A program made the translations under genes and the position numbers. Below, in pieces: positions 46,476-58,622 of a stretch of 64,000 nucleotides of DNA. Source of the DNA: Hypomyces perniciosus (Eukaryota > Ascomycota > Sordariomycetes > Hypocreales > Hypocreaceae); contig SPDT01000003.1 of assembly GCA_008477525.1 (NCBI GenBank), positions 1,302,001 through 1,366,000 of the forward strand. The letters run 5' to 3'. The notes beneath the pieces were generated by a model. That model searched no databases. It was not told the DNA's origin and saw only the letters and a list, made by a program, of their open reading frames with translations. How positions within the stretch are numbered: the first letter of the stretch is position 1; every line of letters begins with the position of its first letter.

Positions 46476-48070
46476 ATGGCGCTGGTCGAATACGTCTTAT
46501 CGCCATGGGCGATACCTGCGCTTTTTGTCGCGGTCATCGTCTCGTACTTGTATCAACACTTCGTCACATACAGCCAGCTTCGCCATATTCCGGCGCCCTT
46601 CCCGGCACAATTCACCAGACTGTGGTTGATGTCCGTCGTCCGACGAGGAGTCAGATATCAAGTCGTGGATGAGGTGCATGAGAAGCTGGGAAAGATCGTA
46701 CGGATCCAGCCTAACCATGTGAGCATTGCGGATGAGGATGCCATCAACGCCATCTATGGCCATGGTAACGGCTTCTTGAAATCGTACAGTTGGCCCGCCA
46801 CTACTCTGAATCGAACTTCAACTCACACATGTGCAGTGAATTTTATGACGCTTTCGTCTCGATTCGTCGCGGACTGTTCAACACGCGCGATCGTGCTGAG
46901 CACACCCGCAAGCGAAAGATGGTTTCGCACACGTTCTCCGCCAAGTCCGTCAGCCAGTTTGAGCCTTACATCCATCATAACCTCACTCTTTTCGTCAAAC
47001 AACTAGATCGCCTTGTCGATACCAGCACAATTCGCGGCGAGACTGGCCGACAGGAAGCCCACATTGACTGTCTTCCGTGGTTCAACTATCTCGCATTTGA
47101 TGTCATCGGTGACTTGGCTTTTGGCGCGCCCTTTGGCATGCTGGAAAACGGAGCCGATCTGGCAGAAGTTCGAAATTCGCCCGACAGCCCTCCCATTTAT
47201 GCGTCGGCCATTCAGATCCTCAATCGCCGCGGTGAGGTGAGCGCTACGCTTGGATGCTTCCCCCAAATGTTGCCTTATGCCCGCTGGCTTCCAGATCCTT
47301 TCTTCAGAAACGGCTTGGCTGCTGTGAAGGACCTCGCAGGCATTGGCATCGCGCGTGTGAAGAACCGCATTGAGAACCCACCTCCCGAGGAGCGCAAGGA
47401 CCTTCTCGCCCGACTGATGGAAGGCCGTGATGATAAAGGCGAGCCTCTTGGAAGGGAAGAATTGACAGCCGAGGCGCTGACACAGCTCATTGCTGGAAGC
47501 GACACTACCTCCAACTCTTCATGTGCTTTGTTAAACTACGTGGCCCGTAATCCTCGCGTTCTCGAGAAGCTGCAGGCGGAGTTGGATGCTGCCATTCCTG
47601 AGGGAATTGATGTTCCCACATACGACATGATTCGCGATCTGCCTTACCTCAGTGGAGTCATCGACGAGACCCTCCGCCACCACTCTACTTCGGGCATTGG
47701 TCTTCCTCGTCAGATTCCATTGGACTCTCCCGGCGTGACCATCTGTGGCCAATTCTTCCCCGCAGGCACAGTTCTCAGTGTTCCCTCATACACCATGCAT
47801 CACTCCAAGGAGATCTGGGGCCCTGACGCCGAAGAGTTCAAGCCTGAGAGATGGGAGAATGTGACTGCCAGACAAAAGACTGCATTCATTCCTTTCAGCC
47901 ACGGTCCCAGAGCTTGTGTAGGCCGGAACGTCGCTGAGATGGAGATGAAGCTGATTGCGGCTACATGGGCGAGGAGATATGGTGTCAAGGTGAGACAGGG
48001 TCCAATGGAGACTTGCGAGGGCTTTTTGAGAAAGCCTTTGGCGCTGGATATTGCACTTTCTATGAGGTGA
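46476..48070 (+). CDS. bphA: Cytochrome P450, CYP53-type benzoate 4-monooxygenase
   Basis: Exons 46476-46783 and 46837-48070 join in phase (GNGFLKS then EFYDAFVSI) to give 513 aa. An N-terminal membrane anchor (ALFVAVIVSYLYQHF) is followed by a Pro-rich hinge (RHIPAPFPAQF). CYP53 signatures are dense: YGHGNGFLKS, FVSIRRGLFNTRDRAEHTRKRK, FNYLAFDVIGDLAFGAPFGML and LNRRGEVSATLG. The I helix has LIAGSDTTSNSS, the ExxR is ETLR, and the haem loop is FSHGPRACVGRNVAEME with the ligand Cys. CYP53 enzymes para-hydroxylate benzoate in the ER, feeding protocatechuate and the beta-ketoadipate pathway. They also detoxify plant phenolics. Intact. Confidence 0.92.
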
Positions 48071-48427
48071 TCAGGGGAAAGGGGGATCAGGATCATGCGA
48101 CTCTTTGCAAGACTTGCGGAAAGGCACGAGAGCGAGCGGTGGAGTATGAGGGCCATTTCATGTGTTACTTTCATCCTCAGTGAAGCATTGCCAGAGGTAG
48201 CGTAGTGTCTTTTGTCGGTGTTTTCATGCTGGGAAAGATTGCTTTTTGTATTTTTATTTATGAAAATGAAGATATTATGTTGAATGAGTCGTTATTGGGC
48301 TCTTTTTATATTTCTACGTCTGATGCTCTGATCTCAGCGACACGCTATGGTCAATTCCTCGGCAAGTGAGAGAACGCAATGGCTTTATAATTATTATTGT
48401 AACTCCTAACTGCCATCAATAAGAAGA
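48071..48427. other. 3' region of the P450 gene
   Basis: No gene is seen; AT-rich, with probable polyadenylation-type sequence around 48240-48290. Confidence 0.4.
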
Positions 48428-48501
48428 TCCTCTGTGGCGCAATTGGCTAGCGCGTCTGACTGTTAATCAGGAGGTTGGAAGTTCGAGCCTTCCCGGAGGA
48501 G
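48428..48501 (+). tRNA. tRNA-Asn (GTT)
   Basis: A 74-nt intronless cloverleaf. Acceptor TCCTCTG pairs with CGGAGGA, discriminator G. The D stem is GCGC/GCGC, the anticodon stem TCTGA/TCAGG with loop CTGTTAA (anticodon GTT), and the T stem GGAAG/CTTCC around TTCGAGC. A short T run follows downstream, near 48516-48524. Confidence 0.95.
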
Positions 48502-49314
48502 ATCGAAAGATCCTTTCTCTTTTTGGTGATCCTTTAGGTAACCGTACTTTTTTGGTCTTTTTTTTGTTGGCATGTCCTCTCTACCCGAGACTGTCAGTTT
48601 AAAAAAAAATCACTGTCAGTGCCAAAACTTGAAGCTTGAATAAACTTATAGTATCGTATTCCTGCTCAATCTCTCAAGTATTTTAAAGGTGCCCGTGTGG
48701 TAATCACTTTTTGCATGCCGCGTTGCCGATTTGTTGAAAACCCGATAATTATTCGGTCCACTATGAAGCTTCGATTCTTATATATGCTTCAGCACGGCAA
48801 CAGATGTCGTCTTCGAATTCTAAACGTTTTCGATCGGGTCCAAGTGTACCGTATAAGAGCTCGAAGTCTCTCAGGGACTCTCGTTCATCTAAATCCTTCC
48901 TTATTGTTATGGGAATATTATGACGGTCAAGCAAATGTTGACACAGGCGGCTGCCAGCTGGCAACCTTCAAGGTCCAGTTGTTGAGCACTTCGGTCAAGC
49001 TGATAACTCTTCCTCACATGATCTCGCTCAAAATTCTCTCCTCTCTTCTTCAAACCTCTATTTTTCACCTTCACAAAATCCTCCCCATTCGTTGGCGACG
49101 CATGTTACGCCCGTATCTGATGACTTGACGCGCGATCTTCTCTGTGACCACCATTCAACTGTGAGTATCATGATATTTCCAGGACTTCGTCGGTGCCTAA
49201 CATGTAACCTAGGAAACGTTAGTTTGAACTGCCCGTAGCCCATTTTAGAGCTTCCACCATCGAGTCTTTCACCAAAAAACAAACGTCGCCGCAACTTCGT
49301 CGCTGCTCTAAGCA
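48502..49314. other. Intergenic, leader of the next gene at its right end
   Basis: T-rich after the tRNA. A 143-codon frame at 48697-49128 has no recognisable domain. The last 200 bp look like promoter and leader (an AAACGTCGCCGC stretch before the ATG). Confidence 0.4.
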
Positions 49315-50580
49315 ATGCCTATCGCTCAGTTAGACTTCACGAATGTCGAGATGACAGAAATGGGTCAAAGTGCTTCCTCTGATGCAAACAACCTTCAATC
49401 TTTTGTTGCAAATGACAGCAATCGAAGGGTGCCTTATGCTGCTATGGGAAATGGCCAGTTGGCGGATGGACTCTCTTCTCTCCTGCAGCCACCCGGCAAT
49501 CTACTTGGTGATGAAGCTGTTTTCACGGCTCCCATGATTCCGGAAGAGCCTTCTAATGTTGTTGCCGCCCAGGGCCAAAACTTCTTGGCAGAGATAGCTC
49601 ATCTTGAGGCCGGCATGCTAGACAGCGTCAAGCAGCAGTTTCGCCAGATTTACAACCATGTTGCCCAGATTCAAAGCGTGCCGAATCAACCCGACCGATC
49701 TGACAGTACTATGACGCATCGGCTTAATGAATTCTTCAAGGTGATGGAACACAAGCTCGAGAACTTCAAGAACGAATGCAACGAGAAGGACAAGAAGCTG
49801 AGGGACAGAATCGAGTACTTCGAGACCGATATTACTCAGAAGCAGAGAGCAGTCGATGAGAAGATCGAAAACTTGGCCCTGACAACGGTCGTGCAAGGTG
49901 GGAACGGGGGCGTAGGCCCAATGGTCGATGCCAAAATCACTACGCTGGAGAAGAACTTCAGAGCCGAGCTGGGCAAGGTCTTTGAGGTCAACAAGAAGTT
50001 TTTCACTGAGATCATCGGCATGAAAGAAGAGATCGAATCTCTCAAGCGCCGCATGGATGATAGCGAGAGCCAAAGCGATGGCGTCACCCCCCAGAAAGCT
50101 ACAAACACTCCAGCCAGAAGAGCTACCAAGAAGAATGCGAACGCTTCCGAAAACGCCGCATCTGACAATGGCACACCTTCTAGCAATGCCACGAGGGGCA
50201 GAGGCCGTGCTGCTGCGGAAAAAGCCAAACCATCAGCTAAGGAACGAAAGGCTGCTGCTGCAAAGAACAACGACATGAAGACCGCAACCAGCCAGGACAC
50301 TGAGCAAGCAACTCCCACTGCGGCCAAAGCTGGCAATACTAGGAAGGGAGGAGGTACACCAAAGGTTTTGGACACTATTGTTGCAGCGTCCGAGGAGGCT
50401 GGACCCTCTGTCAGTCAGGCGAGTACTGTTATGACGGCGACACGTGGAGGAGCCTTCACGGTGAAGAGGGCTCATTCACAAGCCGCCAGCAATGATGACG
50501 ATGGCCCACCTGCTAAACGGACATTCACGGAGTGTCAATTTGCTAATCCTGATGATCCGCATTCTGATGGTGATTGCTAA
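49315..50580 (+). CDS. Hypothetical nuclear-type protein: coiled coil plus basic AT-hook-like tail
   Basis: A single exon of 421 aa. Residues ~100-250 are strongly helical and charged (FFKVMEHKLENFKNECNEKD, EKIENLAL, MKEEIESLKRRMDD), predicting a coiled coil. Residues ~260-360 are Ala/Lys/Thr-rich and disordered, with an AT-hook-like TRGRGRAAAEK and a PAKR basic patch near residue 400, suggesting nuclear import and DNA binding. No known domain family is recognised. The amino-acid bias and steady frame support real coding. Confidence 0.65.
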   Translation: MPIAQLDFTNVEMTEMGQSASSDANNLQSFVANDSNRRVPYAAMGNGQLADGLSSLLQPPGNLLGDEAVFTAPMIPEEPSNVVAAQGQNFLAEIAHLEAGMLDSVKQQFRQIYNHVAQIQSVPNQPDRSDSTMTHRLNEFFKVMEHKLENFKNECNEKDKKLRDRIEYFETDITQKQRAVDEKIENLALTTVVQGGNGGVGPMVDAKITTLEKNFRAELGKVFEVNKKFFTEIIGMKEEIESLKRRMDDSESQSDGVTPQKATNTPARRATKKNANASENAASDNGTPSSNATRGRGRAAAEKAKPSAKERKAAAAKNNDMKTATSQDTEQATPTAAKAGNTRKGGGTPKVLDTIVAASEEAGPSVSQASTVMTATRGGAFTVKRAHSQAASNDDDGPPAKRTFTECQFANPDDPHSDGDC

Positions 50581-51112
50581 TGGTCATTCGCAGTGCTGGG
50601 GTATCAACCGCATGACTTGCTTTTGTCTGAGCACGCATTCACCAGCAACAAACGAGAGAAGACGGTTATGGGGAATTCTGGAGTCTGCGCCTCATCGCGG
50701 CGCCATTTAGCCACAACTGCTTGGGAATTCCTGGCCCAATGGTGATGCTTCATTGATTGCTAGCTATCGAGCAGAAACATACATGCTCGTCAGAGGGGAC
50801 GATAGAACTGCGAAAATTGAGTCTCCTTGGCGTTTTCCATCCGTCACGGAATTTAAGTTTACTGCAAGAGTGAATAGAGCTCTCCATCAACATCATCTCA
50901 AAAGTGCTAGCTAGCAACAATTCCCCTGGCCTCCGTATTGCTTTCATGTTTCCATATTGTGTCTCGAGTAGCCTTCCTGACATACCTTATCATGTAGTCA
51001 ACCACACCCCTGTGTGCTATCTCCAGGCCCTATTGCCCAGACCCCTTCACTCTCCTTCGTACACCTCAACTCTCACACAAATTACCATAGCCAAATGGTA
51101 TCCGGCAGATCC
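50581..51112. other. Intergenic between convergent genes
   Basis: Lies between the 3' ends of the coiled-coil gene and the terpene-synthase-like gene. No gene or repeat is recognised. Confidence 0.45.
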
Positions 51113-52312
51113 TCAATCTGACCGCAGTTGTTTCCAGCCATATCGGTTGTTTGGATTGCCAAGAATTCCCACCAAGTGGTAATCGTGAAAGTTGAAGCAG
51201 ATTTTCAAATTATACAGGTAATATTCCCGGCGAAGTGGCGAGTAAGTCTGCAAGAAGAACTCAAAGTTTCGGGTGAGGTTGTTCAACTTGTTAACGTAAA
51301 AGCGTAGAGAGTCCTTGTCGCTGTATCCCTCCTCCCTCATGGCCACTCGAACAAGGTTCAAATAGGCAGAGCTGTCGTCTTTTTTCTCAACCGAATCTAA
51401 GTCCTTGTAAAGGCCAGTAATGTCGTTGAAAATGGCAACGAATAGGGACAGCTGAATCAGGCAGGCATCATCGGCCGTGCAGAGATCGGCCTGGGTGGAT
51501 GATATGTAAAGAATCATTGCCACTATCGTACCGGTTGTCATGCTTCTCGTCTTGAGGATCTCCTGGGATGGCTGTTCGGCGCCAAATTTGTGGCCTTCCT
51601 CATATTGATAGTCAAAGTAAACAAGGAGAGAGTCAATCAATGCCTGTAGGTGACGAGGTGAAAAGAGCTTCCTCTTGAGCGGCATTAAATCCTCTTCTAA
51701 AATTCGTTGAGCATCGACGGCTGAGCGAAGCAACTCCTCCGGACAGGATCCCTTGAACTGCATTATGTCCTTGGTTGGACCACCTATCGTGATGGATTTG
51801 AGGTTTTCCAAGTACATCTTGCCCGCAGTCGTATGTAATTTGTACAATGGGAGCCTTTCGCTAACCTCATCCATCAGGTATATCCACGCAAGGTGACGGT
51901 GGATTAGAATTCTTCGATCAAAGCTCATCTCAGACTCAAGTGAGCAGAAGCGGGACATACTGATGGCGGCGTCAGCAAGTGCTGGGCGGAAACAGTTGAA
52001 AAACGGCCACGCATGTAGATCTTCGACAAGCCGAACTTCTATTTCATCGTCGTGCTGAAGATCCAAACTGGGTGGAAAGTATATTGCACACACATCTGTG
52101 TCAGTATGCATGGATTGATCGACTTCCTTCGAGTCAGTTAGAAACTTGAACTGCAAGTCGTTCTGGTTGTGTTTGAACGAGATCCCTGGGTTGTTCACAT
52201 AAAACGGATATCTCGTTTCACCAGGTGGTTTCGATGTGGACAACTCCAAGGCCGAGGGTCGAGTTCCATTAGTATGTCCATGTCCGATTTCTTCGAGTTG
52301 ATCGTTTTGCAT
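51113..52312 (-). CDS. Class I terpene synthase-like protein
   Basis: A single exon of 399 aa from the ATG at 52312. After a ~50-residue variable lead, the class I terpene cyclase order is visible: aspartate-rich helix LAWIYLMDEVSERL (DExxE type), then YFDYQYEEGHKFG, PSQEILKTRSMTTGTI, which fits the effector/helix-G region. Next comes an NSE-type motif in FNDITGLYKDLDS and finally NNRYGW, resembling the C-terminal RY pair. In the NSE motif the usual Ser is Gly and the last Glu is Asp (ND..G...KD), so metal binding may be altered. The enzyme would cyclise a prenyl diphosphate; product unknown. A P450 relic sits 1.7 kb away on the opposite strand. Confidence 0.65.
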   Translation of the reverse strand: MQNDQLEEIGHGHTNGTRPSALELSTSKPPGETRYPFYVNNPGISFKHNQNDLQFKFLTDSKEVDQSMHTDTDVCAIYFPPSLDLQHDDEIEVRLVEDLHAWPFFNCFRPALADAAISMSRFCSLESEMSFDRRILIHRHLAWIYLMDEVSERLPLYKLHTTAGKMYLENLKSITIGGPTKDIMQFKGSCPEELLRSAVDAQRILEEDLMPLKRKLFSPRHLQALIDSLLVYFDYQYEEGHKFGAEQPSQEILKTRSMTTGTIVAMILYISSTQADLCTADDACLIQLSLFVAIFNDITGLYKDLDSVEKKDDSSAYLNLVRVAMREEGYSDKDSLRFYVNKLNNLTRNFEFFLQTYSPLRREYYLYNLKICFNFHDYHLVGILGNPNNRYGWKQLRSD

Positions 52313-54017
52313 TGTGGTCAGCTAGGTGGATGTTGACCTCGTAATCATTTTGTTGGTGAGAAGGAGGAGTTGGCTTTTTATCTTGAAAATGAAGCAGAAC
52401 GTGCTGTCGACCTACTCACCTCAACTGAGTATTTTTTTTTCTTATGACCGACTGGGCTATCCCCGACCTTCACATCTTAGCCCCGATGTCAACCTCAGTA
52501 ACGGATATCCACATCATGACACATTCCTTCATTCCAACAACCATTCCTTGATTCCCAACTAGCTTGCAATGACAGCCGGATACATAAGTCAATGACGATA
52601 TCATGACAGCTAGATTTCCTAGATTTCCTAGATCCGGATGGCTGTACTGTAGTTACTATTATGAAGAGACATTGCAATCCGCTGATGGCCACTTCAGACA
52701 TGGAGGAATCTAGTGGACTCCCCGGATTACCTGTCTCAGAGCCCCAATTATGTCGATCGCACTAGATATTCGGGTCGCCCCGCTGTGTAACGGCTGTAGT
52801 CGGGATTAACGCCAACCCGCCCAGTCCTTAGACTCCTTATTATTACCTTTCAGACATTTAATCACAGCTCAGCGATGGCAGTTATATGAAGACTTTGTGT
52901 GGTTCTGAGAACAGAATCCAACGTGTAACACCTCGACGGGGGCTCGGACAGCAAGCAGGTCCCCTGAGTATATCCATGCATGATCTTGACTATAGACGGT
53001 AGTATTGGAAAGGGTCCATTCTGCTGGCGCAGTGTGAAGACCCTATCTGGGTTCTTCGGCAATTCTCTTGTTTAACGGATAATGTGGCTGGCTGGCACGA
53101 GCTGATACAATAAATGGAGAAGCGGTCAGAGCCGCACAGTCTACGGAGTACTGAGCACCCCTAATTGATTCCGAGACAGTGATCTACAACGTTCTCCGTA
53201 GGTGAGCGGAGATCAACAGTCAAGAAAAAGCAAACATAGAAGTCCATTTTCAGTCCAGAGAAGTCATTCATATGAAAACTACAGAGCAATAATATATTAC
53301 ATATCTGACTATCTAAGTAATTTAGTTCAAGGATAATTAATCAAAGTAATATTTTGCCTATGATTCATGTCCTTTTTACATTGTATTCTTCTGCTTCAGT
53401 CGCGATGCAATTTAGTGCACACCCTCGACTCGTGGACCATGTGAGAGAAAAGAAAATATGCGCTATATTTTCGGGGTCACACTGTATTGACTTCAGATAC
53501 AGCTGAACCTACCTTGTTCAAAACTGCCGTTTAACTCGTGGTTTTGGGGAGTAAGCTGCAGGCTTTGGTCTCTTCGCGCCCTTTTGATCGGCGAGGACCA
53601 ATCATCGTGTTCCATCAAACTGCGAGAAAAGACCCCAAGATACCGCCTCGAGATATTGGAGCTGGAGTGGCGTTCCAGTGGGAGAGGTCTTCCCTACACC
53701 GACCTATCAGTAACATATGTACATACGACTTCCGGGACTCACCGGCATACGGGGCTGGCAATATCCTGTAGAGAATAAAGTAGATGGTACTTTCTCAGCT
53801 TAGTATAAAGAACCGCAATAAACAAACAGTGCCACCAAGGGTTCATATTCTATCTGGAATTCGCTCAATCCCCTTTCCCCATGCAGCATTGCCTCCTCGC
53901 TCATAGACAGACTGCGTTCATTGACTTTGACGTACTCTCCCATTGGGGCTAGATCTCACAAAGCTGCCCGTCATGTTTGAGTTCCTCTCCGGTGGGGAAT
54001 GGCATCTTTCTTCCTAA
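52313..54017. other. Spacer between terpene-synthase-like and P450 genes, with repeat copy
   Basis: Contains the dispersed repeat at 52488-52640 and otherwise AT-rich DNA without a supported gene. Both flanking genes read outward from this spacer, so it would hold both promoters. Confidence 0.5.
52488..52640 (+). repeat. Dispersed repeat, copy B (matches 4943-5097 inverted)
   Basis: Shares TGTCAACCTCAGTAACGGAT, ACATTCCTTCATTCCAAC and ATTCCCAACTAGCTTGCAA with the minus strand of 4943-5097. Here the CTAGATTTC unit is doubled before CTAGATCCGG. The hairpin that adjoins the other copy is absent. Confidence 0.75.
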
Positions 54018-55806
54018 ATATGGACTGCTCCGGCAGTCCTTGTATGGTACTTTTCTTACAAATGCTTTTACAACTTGTACTTACATCCGTTGAGTGGTTT
54101 CCCTGGCCCAAAGCTGGCCGCGATAGGCAGCTTCTATGAGTTCTGGTTCGATGTCATCAAAGATGGCACATATCTGTGGGAGATTGAAAAAAATGCATGA
54201 AAAATATGGTATGAAAGCAGGCGTCCAGCCTCTTGTATGTCTGAGATGTGGACTGACCACCGCTTACAAAGGGCCAATCGTTCGCATCAATGCAAGAGAG
54301 CTGCATATCCGTGACTCCCATTATTATAGTACTATCTATAGTGGAGGTAGCCGAAAAGTCAACAAGGATGCTCCAAATATCGACGCTTTTGCAGTTTCCT
54401 CATCGATGGGTGGCACTGTTGACCATGATCACCACCGAGCGCGCCGTGGTTATCTCAACCACTATTTCTCCAAGCGTTCCATTATTGGCATAGAGCCCAT
54501 GATGCACGAGCGTATTGACAAACTATGCGACCGCCTTGAAGCTTCTATGAAGGAAGGGGAGGTGGTTCCCCTTGAGTCGGCCTTCTCTGCCCTGGCAGGG
54601 GACGTCGTCACCGAGCGTTTCTACGGCAAGCACTATGACTATCTCGGTGTTGCAGATTACAAGATGGCAGTGACTGAAGCTGCCCTCGGTATCTCACTCA
54701 TTTTCCACCTTGCCCGGTTCATGCCGTGGCTCATCTCCACCTTGAAGAAGATGCCAATTCTGTTCATCCGGATGATCTTCCCCCCTGTTGCAGAGCTGCT
54801 GGTTATGAAGGAAGCGATCAAACACCAAATCCTTTCATCCTTTGATGACAAAAACAAAAAAGAGTCCAAGTCGATCCTTCTATCAGCACTTGACGACCCC
54901 AGCATTCCACCAGAAGAGAGACAGATTGATCGTTTGCTAGATGAGGGATCTGCCGTCATTCTTGCTGGAACCGAAACGGTGTCGAGAGCTCTTAGCGTTG
55001 GGATGTTCTACCTTCTGAATGATAAGGCTTGTCTGAAGAAGTTGCGTGAAGAATTGAGTACCTTGCCATTCAGGTCAGATAACAGCCATTCTATGTCGCA
55101 GCTCGAGGCCCTTCCGTACCTGGTAAGCTTTGCTTTGGATGTTTTATGGAGAATACAAGAATTAGACTGAGCCCTCTTTTTACAGACAGGCGTTATCAAT
55201 GAGAGCTTGCGCCTCTCATTCGGCGTGCCAGGTCGTCTCCCGCGAGTGGCTACTCATGAAACATTACAATACGGCAACTCTAGGATCTCAACAGGAGTAA
55301 GCAGATTCACGAAACAATCACAACATAAAACGGTTATATCTAATATCAGCATAGACCCCGGTTAGCCAGTCAACATACTTTGTACACACTGATCCCTAAA
55401 TCTACCCCAATCCTCACTGCTTCAACCCTGATCGATGGATCAAGGCAGCGCAAGAAGGGTTTGCGCTGAAAAAGTTTCTGGTTAGTTTCACCAAGGGTAG
55501 CAGACAATGCATCGGCATGGAGTAAGTAGCAGCCTCCTACTCTTTATTAACCTACAGAAATGGCTATCTATGGCAGTGTGACTAATACAGAGTGATTCTA
55601 GGATGGCATTTGAAGAATTTTACTTGACGATTGCGAGACTTATCTGTACCTTTGATATGGATCTTTATGGGACCACAGTGGATGATATTAAGATCCATCA
55701 CATCCGCATTCTTGGCTATCCGAAAAAGGCTAGGAATGAGGCAAATGTACGAGGAGAAGTCATGGTTAAGGTTACAGAAAGATTCAAGTTGGAAAATATT
55801 AAGTAG
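54018..55806 (+). pseudogene. Cytochrome P450 pseudogene (frameshift plus nonsense)
   Basis: The order of a fungal secondary-metabolism P450 is complete. It runs from the N-terminal hinge [15 protein letters not shown], through GPIVRINARELHIRD and the HHRARRGYLNHYFSKRSI helix, to the I helix AVILAGTETVSRAL, ExxR NESLRLSFGVPGRLPR, FVHTDP, NPHCFNPDRWI and the haem loop FTKGSRQCIGME. The tail is AFEEFYLTIARLI. Introns near 54214-54280, 55127-55186, 55293-55355 and 55521-55601 are plausible. An A7 run (54187-54193) shifts the frame before MHEKYG. A TAA at 55397-55399 interrupts TDP-IYPNP. No in-frame ATG was found before the hinge. A trichothecene-type or other terpenoid oxidase is possible. The A-run could be sequencing error; the stop is less easily dismissed. 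Confidence 0.75.
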
Positions 55807-58622
55807 AGCTATTCTCTCTATACATCCAGTGCCACGCAAAAGGTTTCGGTAAATTTTCTATAGAGTTGCCTTACAAAAGTTACCGAAACTTTCTTCTCCC
55901 CACTGTACGCATCCTGAATGTAAAACGATGTGTGTGAAGTTAGCCCTTGAACCGGCTCACTCTCAGCATCAGCCATCACGCTTCAACTTTAGCCCTCTAC
56001 CCTCAAACAGAACTATGTTACTCTTTATGACTTATATGCTACTGCTGCGGCAGAGATACGGCGCTGTTGGCTAGAAGTTTTCGCAACCCGTAAGCTACAT
56101 CTTTTATAAAGTAGGCCCCTACAATATCGATTATAGCTTAGGTAGTCTTTAATTTCGCCAATGAAAAAAATAGCAATCCAGATTTATCTGCCGCATCGCT
56201 ATACTGGGCCAATAACGGGTCTAAAGGGAAATCCATCACAACATATAGAATTGGTGTTGTTGTTGTAATTGAAAGTGTTGTGGAAGATGAAGGAATTGAA
56301 AGCTCGGAAGATTTCTGCGTGCGCACGGACCATCTATTCCAGTAGCAATTTTTGTCTGTTCCAATAATAGCATTCATTACTCTATAAAATTCTGATTTTA
56401 CGCAGATTTCAACTAATTATATCATAGTGAACTTTCAAGTAGTCACCATTCTACTATTAAGATATCATGATGCATAATTTTTCTACACTGTATTTATTTT
56501 ATTTCAATCATGTTTGATATTTCGAAGATGAACCTACACGCCATTAAAGCCCACGATGGACAAAATATTTGTTGCGAAGCCTACTCCGTACGAAGTACAT
56601 CAACGGGAGTTGCTGGATCTCTTTCCAGCCTGTTTGTGGCTTTGCAACGCGCAATCGTTGATTTTTTACTCGTAATTCTGATTACTGGCATTAGGTAGTC
56701 TCAACAGCACTGGGACTACCTATCGCTTATCGACGACCTGAAAAAAATAGGGTTTAAGAACTGAGACATGCATTAATACCGAGGGCGCGGACGTTTAATG
56801 TGTGGCTGTCGATCAGGTACTCTACTGGATGTGTTGTTCCAGAATCGGCCCGTTTACGAAGGCAAGACACAGGATTTTTTTAAAAAAAAAAACAGGATTC
56901 CCGATAAACAATTTGATGCCAATTTCACTTGGCTACTGTGGGCTGTTCGCAGAACTGCTTTAAGATATACTTCGTAGCTCGTTATCAATCCTAACGCTCA
57001 CTTTATCCATAAAGCTTGATTTTAAAAAAGATGAAGGCCACTATTAACGAATGTGACACTGGTGTAACGGACATTATCGTTCCCATTGTTTCTCCGTTTC
57101 TCTAGTTCGCTTCGACTGCCGAGCGTTGAAGGCAAGCCTATCCCAGTCGGCACTTGAGCAGAACTAAGTCATGCAATGCATTGGAATCCTTACCGGATGA
57201 AATGGCCACAAACTATAAGCCGCATAGAGATATACACAAATACTCTCTTCTTCAACTGCCTCAAAATCGTACCGATTCGGACCGTCTCTGTAGCACTCAT
57301 GCATGCGTGACATATCTCCTCTTGTCTGTACTCCGTACGAAGTAGCATATGGCACATCTCACCACAATATTGCCGATCCATTCAGCAGCAAGCAATTTCG
57401 ACTGTCTCTTAAAATAGAATTGATAGTTTGCGGTGACTTCCGCTGATGATTCCTTAGAGACATCCCTCGAACATTTTTTGCTCTTCTGAGTCTATCAAGA
57501 CGATTTCATTTGTCGATACTACTAAACTATCAGCTTGCTACTTTCTTGACTTTTGATTGCACACTCCAATTGTATAATAATTCGTCTCTTACCGATGAAT
57601 TAACAATATCCGAAGAACCTAGGGTATCTGATGATTCTTTAGGGTAGCAAGAGTCCATGGGCAACGCAGTGGTTAGTTCAATTTGGCATCTACCGTGCAA
57701 GTATTGTCGTACTTGGAATGTGGCTTATGTTGGTAGACATGCATGGAGAATCACTGTGGGGTGAATGGCTTGCATACAGGTGTTCAGGTGATATTATGCA
57801 GGACACAGTCCGCCATTTCCGATCAACCCCTTGACTTTGTCACCCTGGTAGCAGTTGCCAAGCCTCATCTTCAGCAGATACGAACCGCAACCTTATTTGC
57901 TCGCATGCTAGTCTGAAGCTGCAAGGCGATCAAGCCGTTATGCTTAATGGTTCGGTTCGTCACATCCAATGGCAATTTACTAAATGGCCCACATTGAGAA
58001 ATGCTGCCTCTCACGGCCTTTCTTCTGGAGATGACGTTCAAATTGTTACGTGCTTAGGGCAGACATCGATGTTCATTGAGAGAAGCCAACAAGACAACAC
58101 AAAAGATTTATGCGTGGTGAGGTGGGTGAAGTATTACAATCAAAAATAAAGGTCTATGTACTTCGTAAGATACAATCAACTAATCGGCCTTGACGATCGT
58201 TCAAGGATCTAAATTTAATCGTATTGCCAATATAGATGAATGCCGATTCCACTTAACCGCGTCAATGGCTGGTTAGCTGGCTGAGACAACTTGTCTTGGC
58301 CAAGGCGAGCTACGTTGGAAAGGGGACGATCGATGCCGATCCCTGAGGCTGCTTCAGCAATACCTCAGAAATTCAAGCTCAATAATGAGATTTACTGTGT
58401 TTCTTCTTCTTACATAATGTATTACGACATAGAGAACCAGATGTTCTCGAGAAGTATATAAGCACCTCAATCCTCCGTTAAAACTATCATACTCAAACCA
58501 GCAATCTCAGACACCAACAAGACAACCAACAAGACAACCAACACATAGATTCAAGCATCTCAGTTCACCTTGCGAACTACCTTCACTCAACAACTTTCTT
58601 TGCCTCCTTCTCAGCTACCAAA
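55807..58622. other. Long AT-rich non-coding stretch; TATA box at its right end
   Basis: About 2.8 kb with only short frames, none with a known domain. TACTCCGTA words occur near 56583 and 57332, and TACTTCGTA near 58160. At 58455-58461 a clear TATATAA box precedes the hydrophobin-like gene. Its leader contains repeated CAACAAGACAAC units (58515-58540). Confidence 0.5.
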
